Below, piece after piece: positions 12,466 to 22,969 of a stretch of DNA of 64,000 nucleotides (its first letter is position 1; the number at the start of each line of letters is the position of its first letter). Both the position numbers and the translations under genes were made by a program. The stretch spans positions 20,609,805 to 20,673,804 of the forward strand of contig NC_133472.1 of NCBI RefSeq assembly GCF_025370935.1, read 5' to 3'. The notes beneath the pieces are model-generated. The model searched no databases. It was not told the DNA's origin and saw nothing but the letters and a program-made list of their open reading frames with translations. Origin of the DNA: Choristoneura fumiferana (Eukaryota > Arthropoda > Insecta > Lepidoptera > Tortricidae).

Positions 12466-13097
12466 AAATCTAAATCTAAATATCACGGGACAATTCACAC
12501 CAATTAACCTAGTCCCAAAGTAAGCTTAGCAAAGCTTGTGTTATGGGTACTAAGCAACGGATAAATATAATTATATAGTTAAATACATACTTAGTAGTTA
12601 TTTATGTGGCTGGTGCAATGAGTGGTGTAATAAGAGGCATTAAAGTACGAGTGTGGTTTTATGAAACGAGCCGGAGGCGAATTTCATAATAAGATCACAC
12701 GAGTGTTTTAATGCCTAATTATGTATAGCCGCATACATAACTTTATCTACATGCATATCATAAGTTTTCTATAATATGTTCAGATATGGCCTGTATTTTG
12801 ACTTTGACTTTGACTTTGAATAATAATTACTATCTACATGCATGTCATTAGTTTTCTACAATATGTACAGATATGCATTGTTAAAAAAAGTATAACCGAT
12901 ACTTTAATGTAAACATTAAGATGCACTGTACTTTAATGTGAACATTAAGATGCACCCGCAGATACCAGGTTTCTTAATAAAGGCCATTTGATAGTCGTTT
13001 CTGAACATATTATATGGAAGTTATGATATGCATGTAGATAAATACATATTAAACACAAGACCCGAGAACAAACATTCGTATTTTTCATACAAATATC

Positions 13098-13175
13098 TGC
13101 CCCGACACGGGAATCGAACCCGGGACCTCAAGCTTCGTAGTCAGGTTCTCTAACCACTCGGCCATCTGGTCGTCA
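13098..13175 (-). repeat. tRNA-derived head of a SINE (right copy)
   Basis: Minus strand carries a box A-like GGCCGAGTGGT and a box B GGTTCGATTCC at tRNA spacing. It runs on into a body about 90 bp long (tatttgtatg, ttctcgggtc). The acceptor stem does not pair well, so this is a SINE promoter, not a working tRNA. The body and tail recur at about 11775-11970 (plus strand) and 12475-12600 (minus strand). Confidence 0.75.
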
Positions 13176-13390
13176 TAATGATAGGACTTCACATGTGAAG
13201 CTCGTTTAATCACTTATTAATATTTCCTCGCTTCATTCTTCGATATAATTAATTACCAGGTAGACTTTCAGTACTCTGAAAGTTTTGCCAATTAAACAAT
13301 GACTTATTTGGAAGTTTGCTTTATTGACGATTAACTTTATTAATGCTATAACTATCTTTAATAATTGAGACTTAATCTTCACTAAATGAT

Positions 13391-13639
13391 TTAATGAGTG
13401 CAAACACACGGATCTTGCAAATTGGCCTTCATCAATAAATTATTGTCAATAATTATAGGTCGGTCATAGAAACGAGCAAAGGTATTAGACGAGCTCGTCC
13501 AACCGGCTGTTTTTCGGATGGTCTCTAGGCTGACGCCGGCAGCGCGCGCCGCCGAGGTGGCGGCTGCCAGTACTTGTCTGATCCATCTGCTTATGGACTG
13601 GGTGGTGATAGCTCTGTGAGGCTTTTTATGTGTCAGCAA
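13391..13639 (-). pseudogene. Tyrosine recombinase C-terminus of the DIRS-like element
   Basis: Reads SISRWIRQVLAAATSAARAA, then GVSLETIRKTAGWTSS and TFARFYDRPI. The last tyrosine is the expected nucleophile position. In related elements a segment with the H-x-x-R box precedes the Ala-rich part; here VLA runs directly into AATSAARA, so that box appears to be deleted in frame. The left copy is at 2118-2366 with the identical protein. Confidence 0.7.
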
Positions 13640-14182
13640 AACTATCAGCTCTTTTATTTTCGGTTAAAAATATATAGTCTTTCAGAGCTGTAGCAAGACA
13701 AATGGCCATATTTTCTACAAAACGTGGTAAATAGAGTACGGGTTGTTCTCGATTAGCTGTTGATGTTTTTATGATGTCCGTTATAGTTATCCTGACGCCG
13801 CTCTACAATATCGTAACGTTTTCTTTCTTAATCAAAGAGTGTTTGTATTCTGTGCCCTGTGCAATTGTGCATAAGGCCAGTAACATTACTAATTACTTTG
13901 ATAGTTTTTCTAAAGGTAATGGCGTATTTGGGAAAAATGCGAAATGTGATTTAATACTAGCTGAGGGTCTCAGGTATGAGAATACTTAGGTTTGCTGGGC
14001 CTTAGCTTATATGCCCCTTTAAGGAGGCGCTTGAAGCGTTCGTATATTGCAGACCTTTCGTAAACTGTTCCGTTAAAAAAGACAGTACTGATGAATTTGA
14101 TGGTTGAAAAGGATTTTAACCATTTGCGTCACAGAATTGCCACCAGAGTTTGAAGAAGACGTTGTATTGTTTTACCGTACTG

Positions 14183-14905
14183 TCAGACAGCGAGGACAAT
14201 ATTAATTCTAAAGCTTCTGGTGGTGTGTTTTTCCAAAGGAACGCTTGACGTAAAGCCTCGCGGTACCCAGCTTAAGGCTCCGGTGTAAGGGATGGCCCTG
14301 AAATAAGACCGTAAAAGAGACCTATTAGGGTTCAGATAGAGAATATCCGGCACCATTTTTTTTTCTAAAAGTGGAAACCAAGGTTGAGAAGGCCAATATG
14401 GGAAAACTAAGATTCCGTCTGCTTCCTCACCGCATATTTTCCTTAAATACTTCAAAATTAGTGAAAAAAGTGGGAACGCATAAAAAAACAATGATTTCCA
14501 ATAAATAGTAAACGCGTCCACCTTCACCGCGTCGGGATCCGGTTTCCACGACACGAACTTTTTGCATTTGGCATTGGTGCGGGATGCGAATAGGTAAATC
14601 TCGGGTTGGCCTAAGTATTGTGTTATGGAATGGAAAGCACTGTCCGACAATTCCCATTCCGTGTCAGCATTTACAATTCTCGATTCAACGTCTGCCCTGT
14701 TATGCTTTGTATTAACGTATGAGGCATACAACCAAATATTCATTTTCTCGCACCATTGCCAAATTTCATTAGATAAGTCGTTCAAATGTGGGAACTGGAT
14801 GCCTCCCATTCGATTCATATAGCTTATTGCGATAGTGTTGTCGACGCGCAATAGTATTGAACAGTTGGTTTCTTCCCGAACTAGCGTCTTTAATCCTAAG
14901 AACAC
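14183..14905 (-). pseudogene. DIRS-like RNase H region, 240 codons
   Basis: An open minus-strand frame with features of the RNase H part of DIRS/Ngaro polyproteins: RVDNTIAISYMNRMGG, NTKHNRADVESR, EWELSDSAFHSI, then FASRTNAKCKKFVSW and VFPYWPSQPWFPL. In the left copy (2910-3490 and 3466-3696) the same region is broken by a 2-bp insertion near 3481 and a T-tract length change near 3085. Confidence 0.75.
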
Positions 14906-15094
14906 CGCTAGTAAATCTAATTGATTGATATGATAATTTTGTTCCGTGAGTGTCCACGTGCCTAATCATAACAAACTGCCCCCCATCCGGTCCTGGATAG
15001 TAAATTTTTTGTTTCGAACCTGAATTCAAGAAATTTGCATATCTGTTTAGGCTGTGGTCAACTCTTTTCTAAGTTTACTACGAATTTAATAGTT

Positions 15095-15400
15095 TCAAAG
15101 TCTCGAGAACATTCCTAAGACAATCGGCAAAGTTATATATTTAAACCCCCGAGACCGGAGATGTGAAACAAATTCTTTCATGATCTTACTTAATACTCGG
15201 GGTTCTACCGATAAACCGTATGGCATCGCGGTTAACTCATAGATTAAGACCTTATTTGAATCCCCAGGACAGAACTGAAAACGTAAGAATTTCTTGTGTG
15301 CGACGCGTATGGGTACGAGAAGGTATGCTTCCTTTAAATCAATCGTAGCCAAATAACCGTCTAAAGGTATGAGTTTTACCGCGGTTCGAAAGTCTTCCAA
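15095..15400 (-). pseudogene. DIRS-like reverse transcriptase fragment
   Basis: Reads LIPLDGYLATIDLKEAYLLV (the D-x-K-x-AY aspartate motif of RT) and MPYGLS followed by a degraded PRVLSKIMKEF helix. A Y-x-DD box is not visible: the frame runs from RSRGFKYI into unrelated residues and stops, as if the catalytic segment were deleted. The N-terminal RT part (LDFIKNGYSFPF) lies upstream in another frame (15471-15767), so the gene is frameshifted. Confidence 0.7.
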
Positions 15401-15958
15401 CTTAAAATGAAACGTTTACTGCCATTCGGTTTAGGTGCCAAAAATATAGGTGATACATATTGGTAACAGGTCACATTCCACTACGGCGCCTAGCTCTATT
15501 AAGGTTTCGATAGCTTGTAACATTTTCTGTTTTTCGCCTCGAGAAAAGAAATTTTGTGGTACAAGAGAATTTGATACCTACTTTGTTACAAAAAGGAAAG
15601 GAATAACCATTTTTGATAAAATCAAGTACTACTACGTTATTTGTTATATTAAGCCAACAATCGTAGTGGTTAGATATTTTTCCTGCATGTACCTGTCCTA
15701 ATGAGGAGCTGGTGCACGGGGCTTGCCTGGGGCGGCAGTCCTGGGCTGCGGCGGCGCCGGCGGGCACCGGCTGCCGTGGGTCGGCTTGCTGGCACCCCCT
15801 CGCCCCCCCCCTGTTCGTCGAGTAGCGTGGAGGAGGAGGTGCTGTCCAGTTTCCCTAGTAGGCACGACTGCCCGACGGCTGAGCGGGAGTCCCCCGACTT
15901 CTGAGTCCTGATGACCTTCTTAATCTGAAGGCCTTTTTTTTCAATCGCCTTCGAGGCC

Positions 15959-16648
15959 TTAATCTTGCTTGATAGGTGTAAACCGAACAGTTTCGTCTCT
16001 CTTGGCGTCCTGGATGACTTGCAAGAATGTTTTATCTAAATTAGGTGTTAGAAGCTTGATTCGATTTTGTGTGCCAGCGTAATGTAAATCGGTCAAAATA
16101 CGGCAAGCATTACTCAAGTGTTTTATGGCGTGTATTTTGTTGTCCCCTTTCAACAGCAAATCGATACTTCTGTTGATGACCTTGACGCCCGAGCCGAGTT
16201 GCTGCTGGGCTACCACGAGATTCTTGTCCCGGCTTCGGGTCATATACGGGACGGCTGCCAAGATTTCTACGTTCAACTTCGGCGCTTGGAGCAACCGAAA
16301 GTTGTCCGGAACTAATAAATCTTTGACCAGGTTGTCTTTGGCGTCCTTATACATAGACAAACTTTTTTCCAAAAAAGGGAGCCGTAACTTGTCGTGAATT
16401 TTTTCCCCAAAATCGGGGGTATCCGAAGTTGAATCACCCAAAGCCGACAATATTTCGGGGTCCAATTCGACCTCTTCGGTATGTATCTCTGCGGGTACGA
16501 GGGCGGGCGTCTCGTCGGACGGGGCCGTGGCCGCCTCCGAGGGTTCGTCGACCTGTGCCGTTTCCGTCACGGCATTAGTATCCGTACTCGTTTCCGCGTT
16601 GACGGAAGCTTCTGGTTCCAAGGGACCTTGATGATCATCTTGGACCAT
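15959..16648 (-). pseudogene. DIRS-like gag ORF, 229 codons
   Basis: Minus-strand frame beginning MVQDDHQGP and ending TPIKQD. An acidic N-terminal half is followed by a conserved-looking core (FGEKIHDKLRLPFLE, AVPYMTRSRDKNLVVAQQQL). Position upstream of the RT and the style of the core match gag-like ORFs of insect DIRS elements. The first copy's equivalent (4685-4923) is truncated by the gap. Confidence 0.6.
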
Positions 16649-17997
16649 CGATTCTGGCTTATGGCTCGGACCTCCAGTATCTTCGTTATCTAATATTTAT
16701 TATTATCGCGTATTTTAAATCGTGAAGAAAGAAAATAAAATAAAATGAGGGTAGGTATGTTTTACCTAACCAAAAATGCTTTTAGCACGTATGATGTCAC
16801 AGATTAACGAATGTCTATTTTAGATATTCGTACGTTCTGTACAAAAAGCTACCGTTGACGACTCACGGTCAACCCCGATGCAAAAGCAAGTTTGCCGTTA
16901 CTGATTTAAAAAGGTGTAACCAAGGTCATGACTAGCGCCTCACGGGCGATCCTCGTGCCTTTTTGTTACGGTTCAGATATTAATCCGGGTATGTAAAACG
17001 GCTAAAAGATGTGCTTACCTCTTTCATTTTCTTCATACGTTGAATCCATGATTGACGACACGGTTCGTCGGCGGTAAGCGTTTTCTTCCAATTTTCGTAT
17101 ATTACTTTTGTAACGGTCGATCAAATCGCGATTACTGCACTTTAGCATTGCGTACCGGCGGTAGGCGCGTGCGTTCGTTGCCTCGAACGAAAAAGGAACG
17201 AGACAACAAGGCGGTATTCCGGCTCAGGAAGGGCGGAACCGGAATTCGTTTTAAATATTGCTAGCCAAAACATAACTTTAAATTCTTGCGATGTTGCCTG
17301 TAGGATTAAGGGACTACCTGGTAATTAATTATATCGAAGAATGAAGCGAGGAAATACATTTGTACCTATGCTCCTTCTCGCTCCGCTCGTTGTCGTACCT
17401 AATTTTCCGGTGCCAAATTGACAGTAAAAGTTATTTTGGATTCGATTTGTAGCATTCGAACATGGCAGATGTAGACAATATCTAATTGTGGCGTTATCTG
17501 GGAAAGTACCTTGTTGTCGGTTCTAGTTTCCGAGATAATCGCGTTTAAAGTAAAATGTCGAAAAAAAAACATTTTTTCTTTTTTTACTCTATATTAATAA
17601 GCAGGGTCTAAATTTTAATTTGACAGAGACACAAGTTTTTAAATCGATGTTTTATGAGTTTAAAAATCCCTTAAAGTTTAGTAAGAAAGGTACCTTATTG
17701 TCGGTGCCGCTCTTGAATGCTTTCTGTGCGCTCGGTATCTGTTTGGAAGACGTGTCAGACGTCGGTACTTTGTCGGCGCGTCATCATCATCATCATCATC
17801 ATCTCAGCTTATATACGTCCCACTGCTGGGCACAGGCCTCCTCTCAGAATGAGAGAGCTTGGGCAGTAGTTCCCATGCGGGCCCAGTGCGGTGCTTGTCA
17901 GCGCGTAAAAAACGTCAATCAGAATCATCATAAAATGCGTTTAATTAGAGTAAGGTAAATTATCAATAACTGGCCACAATTAGGCGGTAGCCAGATA

Positions 17998-18338
17998 GGG
18001 CCTTATCACACTAGCGATTTGCGGGCGAGTTAAAAGCCAGTTCGCTTCAAGCGCGTAACGATATCGCCGCGAGCGCGCAAAGATGTCGCTGCGAGCGCGC
18101 AGCGAGTTTGCTGCGTTAGTGCCGAAGACGCCCTATTATTATTATACGAAAGTCTACAATATGGCGTTTTTGGCGCTAAAGCAGCGAACTCGCTACGCGC
18201 TCGCAGCAGCGACATCATTGCGTGCTCGCGTCGATTTCGTTGCGCACTTGCGGCGAAATCGTTATACGCTCGCAGCGAATTCACTGCACGCTCGCCTCGC
18301 TTTCAACGCTCCCGCAAATCGCTAGTGTGATAAGGCCC
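17998..18338. mobile_element. 341-bp palindromic MITE
   Basis: Ends GGGCCTTATCACACTAGCGA and its inverse at 18319-18338 are exact, and the arms continue as GC-rich imperfect pairing with CGCTGCGAGCGCGCA-like blocks. Short overlapping frames in it are by-products of the palindrome. Confidence 0.75.
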
Positions 18339-18439
18339 TTATTGACGATTTACGCCAATTTGTGTCTTTAGAGGTTGATTTATAATAATAATAGTAACGA
18401 TTAATATTTACAATTACAAATCAATAGTAGATTGTACAA

Positions 18440-18920
18440 CAAGAGCATAAAACGAGCCATTTTACCCGAGGCGTTCATATAGCCACCAGAGCCGGTACGG
18501 CGAGGGTAGATAGACACGTCGAGGGGAAAATGGGTTTAATGTTCGAGTTTTACACTCTGCTTTTCACTTCGATGCTAGGAAATTAAACAGCAACAGTGGA
18601 AACAATGATTCACTTTCAATGTACCTTTTATTTTTTATGCATTATTATAATAATTCTGTTTTTTTATTTTACTGATTTATTATGATTGATTTGAATGATT
18701 TTTAGTTTTATATAAATGAAAAATTATCTAAAAAATATACAGAAACTTTTTTGTTTGTGGCTGTTGACACACCTGATTACCTTGGTCTTAAGTTGGTCTC
18801 AGACAAATATTTTATTTTATGCACTAGAGCATAAAAAGTCATTTTTATGTCGCCTAGATACAGCATAAACACGAACTTTACGAGCATGAGAAGTGAAAAA
18901 GCATTTTTTTAGATCTTATT
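18440..18920. repeat. Dispersed repeat also present inverted at 55130-55960
   Basis: Shares ttttacccgag...cgtcgaggggaaaatgggtt blocks, the phrase ctgttgacac, and ttatgcactagagcataaa with the region at 55130-55960 in the opposite orientation. Family unknown. Confidence 0.6.
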
Positions 18921-19833
18921 CTTAACTATGTCACTAAACATTTTACGTCCGACAATAAGGTACCTTTTCGAATACGTTAATCATTTAGTGTTTGCTGAGA
19001 CAAAATTATAGGTTTTTGGTAAGAGTTTTAATACTACAGTGTTCTTAAATTAAGACTATTAAAATTAATCGTAAGTTATTAGTAGTTTTCAAATGATATC
19101 ACTTCATAATCACTAAATATTTAACCACCGACGATAAGGTACCTTTTCGAAAATATATAGTGATTGTACCAACTTTTTCCTAACTGTACCTTGGATTTTG
19201 AGACTGAAAAAACTAGTTTTTTAAGGTTTGTTGAGTTAATTTGGTCTCATTGGGCTATGTTATTATGATGCGTACTAAATATAAAAGTTTGTTGATTTTG
19301 ACTGTTTAATTACATTTGTAAACCACAAAGTTATTTTTGTTAAAGTATTTTTTTATATAATAAACAACGTTAATTCAAAACGGAGTAGTTCTTATTTAGT
19401 GTCCAATTACGCATAATATTTTTTCCTTCGATAAAATCCAATGGAAATATACTATAAATAGAAAATTAAGTAAAAAATCCATCAACCCTTTTTTTTTGCT
19501 TTATGCACTTTGGCAAGGTAAACTATAGGAAAACAGTTGTCCAATTACAAAATTGTTTTTGAAACCTGAAAGCCCGTACAATCTACTCCTCAAATAGCAT
19601 GTTATCTATGTAACTTCCAACAACAACATACTTTTATTGGGTGTATAAGTTTCAATTTAATTTTCTCATAATCACCTTTTCTGGCTTCTGAGGTTCAACA
19701 TTTAAAAAAAAAAACTATTAAACCTACGTGCATGTTTCTTACATGGTTCGATAGCTAAATTTACGTAGATTATGGGGATATCAATAACTCAATACCGACA
19801 ACAAGGTACCTTTTCCCAGATAACGCCACAATT

Positions 19834-20618
19834 TTGCTATTTCTGTTTCTTTGGCTACCTATAGTTGAAGTATAATTTGATAGTGTTTTATGCGGCGATT
19901 AACCTTAACAGTGAACAGTGATCACAAAATTCTATATTGCTCTCGTGTCTGGCATTTTTTAATGCGCAAGTTGTCTCCACGTGGTTTCTGGAATTTTACT
20001 ATAAAGTTGCAAAAACTACAATCACCGTACAACATCCCTCTCAAAGAGAGTTTACCTTGACACTGGCGAAATTGTCCTATTAATTAGGTCAGAAAAGCCA
20101 TATCTTAAAAGAGAAGAAGTTATTTTGCTATGAGAATGAGTATCATCTACGCACGCTCTAGTTAATTTGCTGTATGTACAAAGGCATATAAATTATGACG
20201 AGAATAAATTGATAGGCAATTATTTATTTGATGTGCAATCAATAATTTCCCTTTAAAAACAGGAAGTTGTCAATTCGGTTGATGTGATAAGGAAAATAAT
20301 TTTCTGTTGATCAGTTTGAAGTTGGTGCCTCAGCACGAGTGATTTAAGCCCAATAGATACTCAGTAGGTGGTAAGGTAGTGGATTAGGTCCACTCCTGCT
20401 GGCTTGTGCTGAGGCATCAACTTCAAACAGATCACTAAAAGTTATTTTCGTTGTGTTTTGGAGTCGGTTAAATTATTATTTTATTAGTTTTTTTTCTCAA
20501 ACATGTTCTAAATATAATATTCTCTTAGTTATTTCAACCTTCTATGGACTTTTTTTTTGTTTAATGCAAATCTAAAAGCAGAAGTTTGCAAAATCTAATA
20601 TTATTTTAATTTACACAG
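19834..20618. other. Intron 1 end, with a hairpin at 20309-20432
   Basis: The only structure seen is an inverted repeat of about 28-bp arms (tttgaagttggtgcctcagc and its inverse) around a 68-bp loop. The remainder is AT-rich intron. Confidence 0.6.
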
Positions 20619-20742
20619 CGGAATGTGGCGACTTCGTTCCCGAAGATTACCCTGACCATACTTATCTCAGTGGCTACAAATTCTTTCCCGGACAAGACTC
20701 TGAATCCGAAAGGCGTATTATGGAGAACCACAAAAAGCATTC
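20619..20742 (+). CDS. Cdep/FARP: FARP/Cdep exon 2 (FERM F2)
   Basis: This exon continues F2 with a GDF motif right after the previous exon's IVQ, as in FERM proteins (IVQ-x-E-x-GDF). It then runs through the helical segment ending MENHKKH. It starts in phase 1 after ttacacag and ends in phase 2 at CATTC/gtaagt. The intron before it is about 9.8 kb and is filled by the second DIRS-like copy and a terminal-inverted-repeat element. Confidence 0.92.
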
Positions 20743-21009
20743 GTAAGTACCCATATTTAAGTAGTTGTTTTACTGAAAATAAAATTCACGAAAGATTAAA
20801 TTAGGTCGAAGTCTTTTCGGAGGGACCCCTAATAGATTTCGAGTATATTTTTTTAGAACCCTCTTTTTTTATAAGTCTGATAAATGATGAACGAAAGTAT
20901 GGTCAAAAGTCAAAAAAGTCGTGTATCGATCTTTTTGTAGTTGACTGCACATTCAGAGTGTTTATGAAGGCGCTCATATTTCATGTTAACAATTATTTCT
21001 CCTTTTCAG

Positions 21010-21074
21010 TGGACAAAGTCCTGCAGAGGCTGATATGAATTTACTAGAAACTGCGCGAAGATGTGAATTGTACG
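21010..21074 (+). CDS. Cdep/FARP: FARP/Cdep exon 3 (FERM F2-F3 linker)
   Basis: A 65-nt exon encoding GQSPAEADMNLLETARRCEL followed by Y. This is the conserved G(Q/M)(T/S)PA-x-(A/S)-(D/E) helix closing F2 in FERM domains. The acceptor is ccttttcag (phase 2 in) and the donor is TACG/gtaagt (phase 1 out). Confidence 0.93.
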
Positions 21075-21250
21075 GTAAGTCATTATAAAAGTTATCAATT
21101 ACTGTCCGTCTGTCCGTTACCTCTTCACTCTTATACCACTGAACAGGTTTAGATGAAATTAGGAATGCAGATAGTTTGAAATTCTAAGAGGGTCAGAGGA
21201 TAGTTTAATCCTGAAAAAATGCATCCCATCAAAACATAAATGTGAAATGA

Positions 21251-21538
21251 GAGCCAAGTTAAATATTATGATATATGCCTTGATTGTTGACTTTAACGAC
21301 AAAAGAAGTGAGATCTAAATGGGAGCCAAGTTAAATATTATGATATATGCCTTGATTGTTGACTTTAACGACAAAAGAAGTGAGATCTAAATGGGAGCCA
21401 AGTTAAATATTATGATATATGCCTTGATTGTTGACTTTAACGACAAAAGAAGTGAGATCTAAATGGGAGCCAAGTTAAATATTATGATATATGCCTTGAT
21501 TGTTGACTTTAACGACAAAAGAAGTGAGATCTAAATGA
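21251..21538. repeat. 72-bp minisatellite, four identical units
   Basis: Units start with gagccaagttaaatattatg at 21251, 21323, 21395 and 21467, and a partial fifth starts at 21539. They are identical over 72 bp, which indicates recent expansion. Located in the intron between exons 3 and 4, inside a broken repeat whose two ends lie near 21104 and 21780. Confidence 0.9.
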
Positions 21539-21539
21539 G

Positions 21540-22066
21540 AGCCAAGTTCAATGGTCAGTCCTGAAATTTATTTATAACAGCATAAAATATTTCTTAACAA
21601 CTTAAAATATAATTTCGTCTAATAACATAGGATACTATATTGAAGCCTGAAGTTTGACTTGGCTAGTTCGCATATACGAATTATTAATTTATTACGAACC
21701 TACTAAAACAGTCATGGAAGAGCAATATGTTGGATGGCGTGTCTAGATACTTCCCGCAGTATAGCGATAATGCAGTAGGAGTCGCTGGCAAAAGCTAATA
21801 TGAAACAAAAAGGTTAATTGTGAAAATCTCATGTATATGTATATAATAATATTTTAAGATAAATAGTTTGTGAAATTATTAAGAAATAGGCTTTTCAAAA
21901 ATTTCTACGGCATACGATCTGTCACACTTAACTTCCTTCGAGATTTAATTCAGAAGATTTAATTCACAGAATATTACTGGGAACGGGAACATTCCCGCAG
22001 TCGATTACTACTCTGGCCAAGAATGAATAATTTATCTTCGATAAGAACGTTTGTCTTTGATTACAG
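21540..22066. other. Intron 3 remainder
   Basis: Contains the 3' part of a Lepidoptera-type dispersed repeat (gtcgctggcaaaagc near 21780) whose 5' part is near 21104. Nothing coding seen. Confidence 0.5.
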
Positions 22067-22245
22067 GTGTAAAGATGCACCCAGCCAAAGATCATGAAGC
22101 GGTTCCATTAAATTTGGCTGTTGCGCACATGGGCATCCTCGTGTTCCAAAACTTTACAAAAATAAACACTTTCAGTTGGGCTAAAATCAGAAAAATATCG
22201 TTTAAAAGAAAAAAGTTCTTGATAAAACTGCACCCTGAGGGTTAT
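22067..22245 (+). CDS. Cdep/FARP: FARP/Cdep exon 4 (FERM F3, PTB/PH-like lobe)
   Basis: Encodes the first part of F3. The conserved strands are visible as MHPAKD, LAVAHMGILVF and the W-x-K-(I/V)-RK-(I/L)-SFKRK-x-F motif (here WAKIRKISFKRKKFLIKL). This lobe is the usual phosphoinositide and peptide-binding surface of FERM domains. The acceptor is tgattacag (phase 1 in). The donor is GGTTAT/gtaagt (phase 0 out). Confidence 0.95.
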
Positions 22246-22649
22246 GTAAGTGTTTTCTTTGCTTTGCATTTTATACTTTAAACTATACATATGTAAGTTA
22301 ATTTAATTGAACGCGCGAAGCGAGTTTTTTTTGTCTGCTTGGGCTGACAGATGTTGAGGTGTATACATAGATATTATGTATCTAAATGTCATATGTGTTT
22401 GTTAGACGATAACTTTAGTACTTATCGTTGATCTAATCTTTATGAAAATTGGTGACCGAGTAGTTAATTTTTGTTTTTATTTTTGATCATCACACAGAAA
22501 TCAGCCAAAGCAAATCTCAAAGGGGTAGGGGGCGAGTTGATTTTTATTTTGAGGCCGTACTGCTATTTAATATGTACCGTCTACTCATTCTCATATATTA
22601 ATAATGACTAATCGGTTTTCGGAAGAATAACAAAAAAAAAATCTCTCAG
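22246..22649. other. Intron 4, no feature recognised
   Basis: AT-rich, no repeat shared with the rest of the window and no reading frame of note. Confidence 0.5.
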
Positions 22650-22810
22650 GGCTATCACCGAGATATCGTGGAGTTTTTCTTTGAGGGTCGCAACGAATGC
22701 AAGAACTTCTGGAAGAAATGCGTGGAGAATCATGGATTCTTCCGCTGTTCGAGCGTGCCACGCATTCCTCGGCATAAAACTCGTGTCATGTCAAGAGGCT
22801 CCTCGTTTAG
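22650..22810 (+). CDS. Cdep/FARP: FARP/Cdep exon 5 (F3 C-terminal helix, start of FA segment)
   Basis: Encodes the last strand and long C-terminal helix of F3 (CKNFWKKCVENHGFFR). It then enters the FERM-adjacent (FA) region with RVMSRGSSFR, whose SRGSSFR element is a signature of the FA segment found in a subset of FERM proteins, FARPs included. In this family the serines are candidate kinase sites. Acceptor atctctcag, phase 0 in; donor TTTAG/gtaaat, phase 2 out. Confidence 0.95.
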
Positions 22811-22894
22811 GTAAATTCTCATCAGATATTATGCAGACCACACACATTCATATAAAACTTGCTTATAAGTATTTAAAGCTATATTATTATACAG

Positions 22895-22969
22895 GTATAG
22901 CGGGAAAACACAGAAACAAATCGTGGAATTCGTCAGAGACAACTATGTGAAAAGGCAGACATTCCAAAG
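22895..22969 (+). CDS. Cdep/FARP: FARP/Cdep exon 6 (FA segment end)
   Basis: A 75-nt exon encoding YSGKTQKQIVEFVRDNYVKR, which completes the FA motif F-x-(Y/F)-SG-(R/K)-TQKQ. The Arg codon is split by the intron (AG/G), which confirms the junction with exon 5. The donor CAAAG/gtatag leaves phase 2. The next in-phase acceptor is exon 7 at 25881. Exon 8 at 26755 is also compatible in phase but gives a different downstream frame. Confidence 0.92.

Larger units (their letters stand above)
11270..16196. repeat. Right copy of the ~5-kb duplication
   Basis: Same orientation as 1-4923. Here the sequence continues past the point where the left copy meets the assembly gap and completes the gag-like frame and outer inverted repeat of the DIRS-like element. 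Both copies lie in introns of the FARP-type gene or its upstream region. Confidence 0.95.
13223..17354 (-). mobile_element. DIRS-like tyrosine-recombinase retrotransposon, degenerate
   Basis: Bounded by a perfect 38-bp inverted repeat (13223-13260 and 17317-17354, containing cctggtaattaattatatcg). On the minus strand the order is gag-like, RT, RNase H, tyrosine recombinase C-terminus, as in DIRS elements, which integrate through a tyrosine recombinase and lack LTRs. The right arm continues inward with sequence that also occurs inverted at 12245-12360, which suggests the internal complementary region typical of DIRS. Several frameshifts and deletions make it non-autonomous. Confidence 0.75.
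17484..19833. mobile_element. 2.35-kb terminal-inverted-repeat element with repeated subterminal motif
   Basis: The ends 17484-17520 and 19795-19833 are near-perfect inverted repeats (AATTGTGGCGTTATCTGGGA). The motif CCGACAAYAAGGTACYTT is also present inverted at about 17688 and direct at about 18951 and 19130. These look like clustered transposase-binding sites. No transposase frame is visible, so it is probably non-autonomous or decayed. A 341-bp palindrome (17998-18338) and an (ATC)n LINE-tail (17778-17905) are nested inside. Confidence 0.6.

Noticed and set aside
17784..17810. Poly-histidine coding run (and again near 31305)
   Set aside because: An (ATC)n tail of a dispersed repeat, present twice in introns with the same following block.
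18030..18325. Pair of repetitive frames on both strands (RARSEFAAL-like)
   Set aside because: Produced by the arms of the 341-bp palindrome.
10558..22969. FERM exons belonging to a 4.1/coracle-type or PTPN-type gene instead of a FARP
   Set aside because: The next in-phase exons downstream encode a DH domain with the LLRPLHRLLHY core, which only FARP/Cdep-type FERM proteins combine with FERM-FA.
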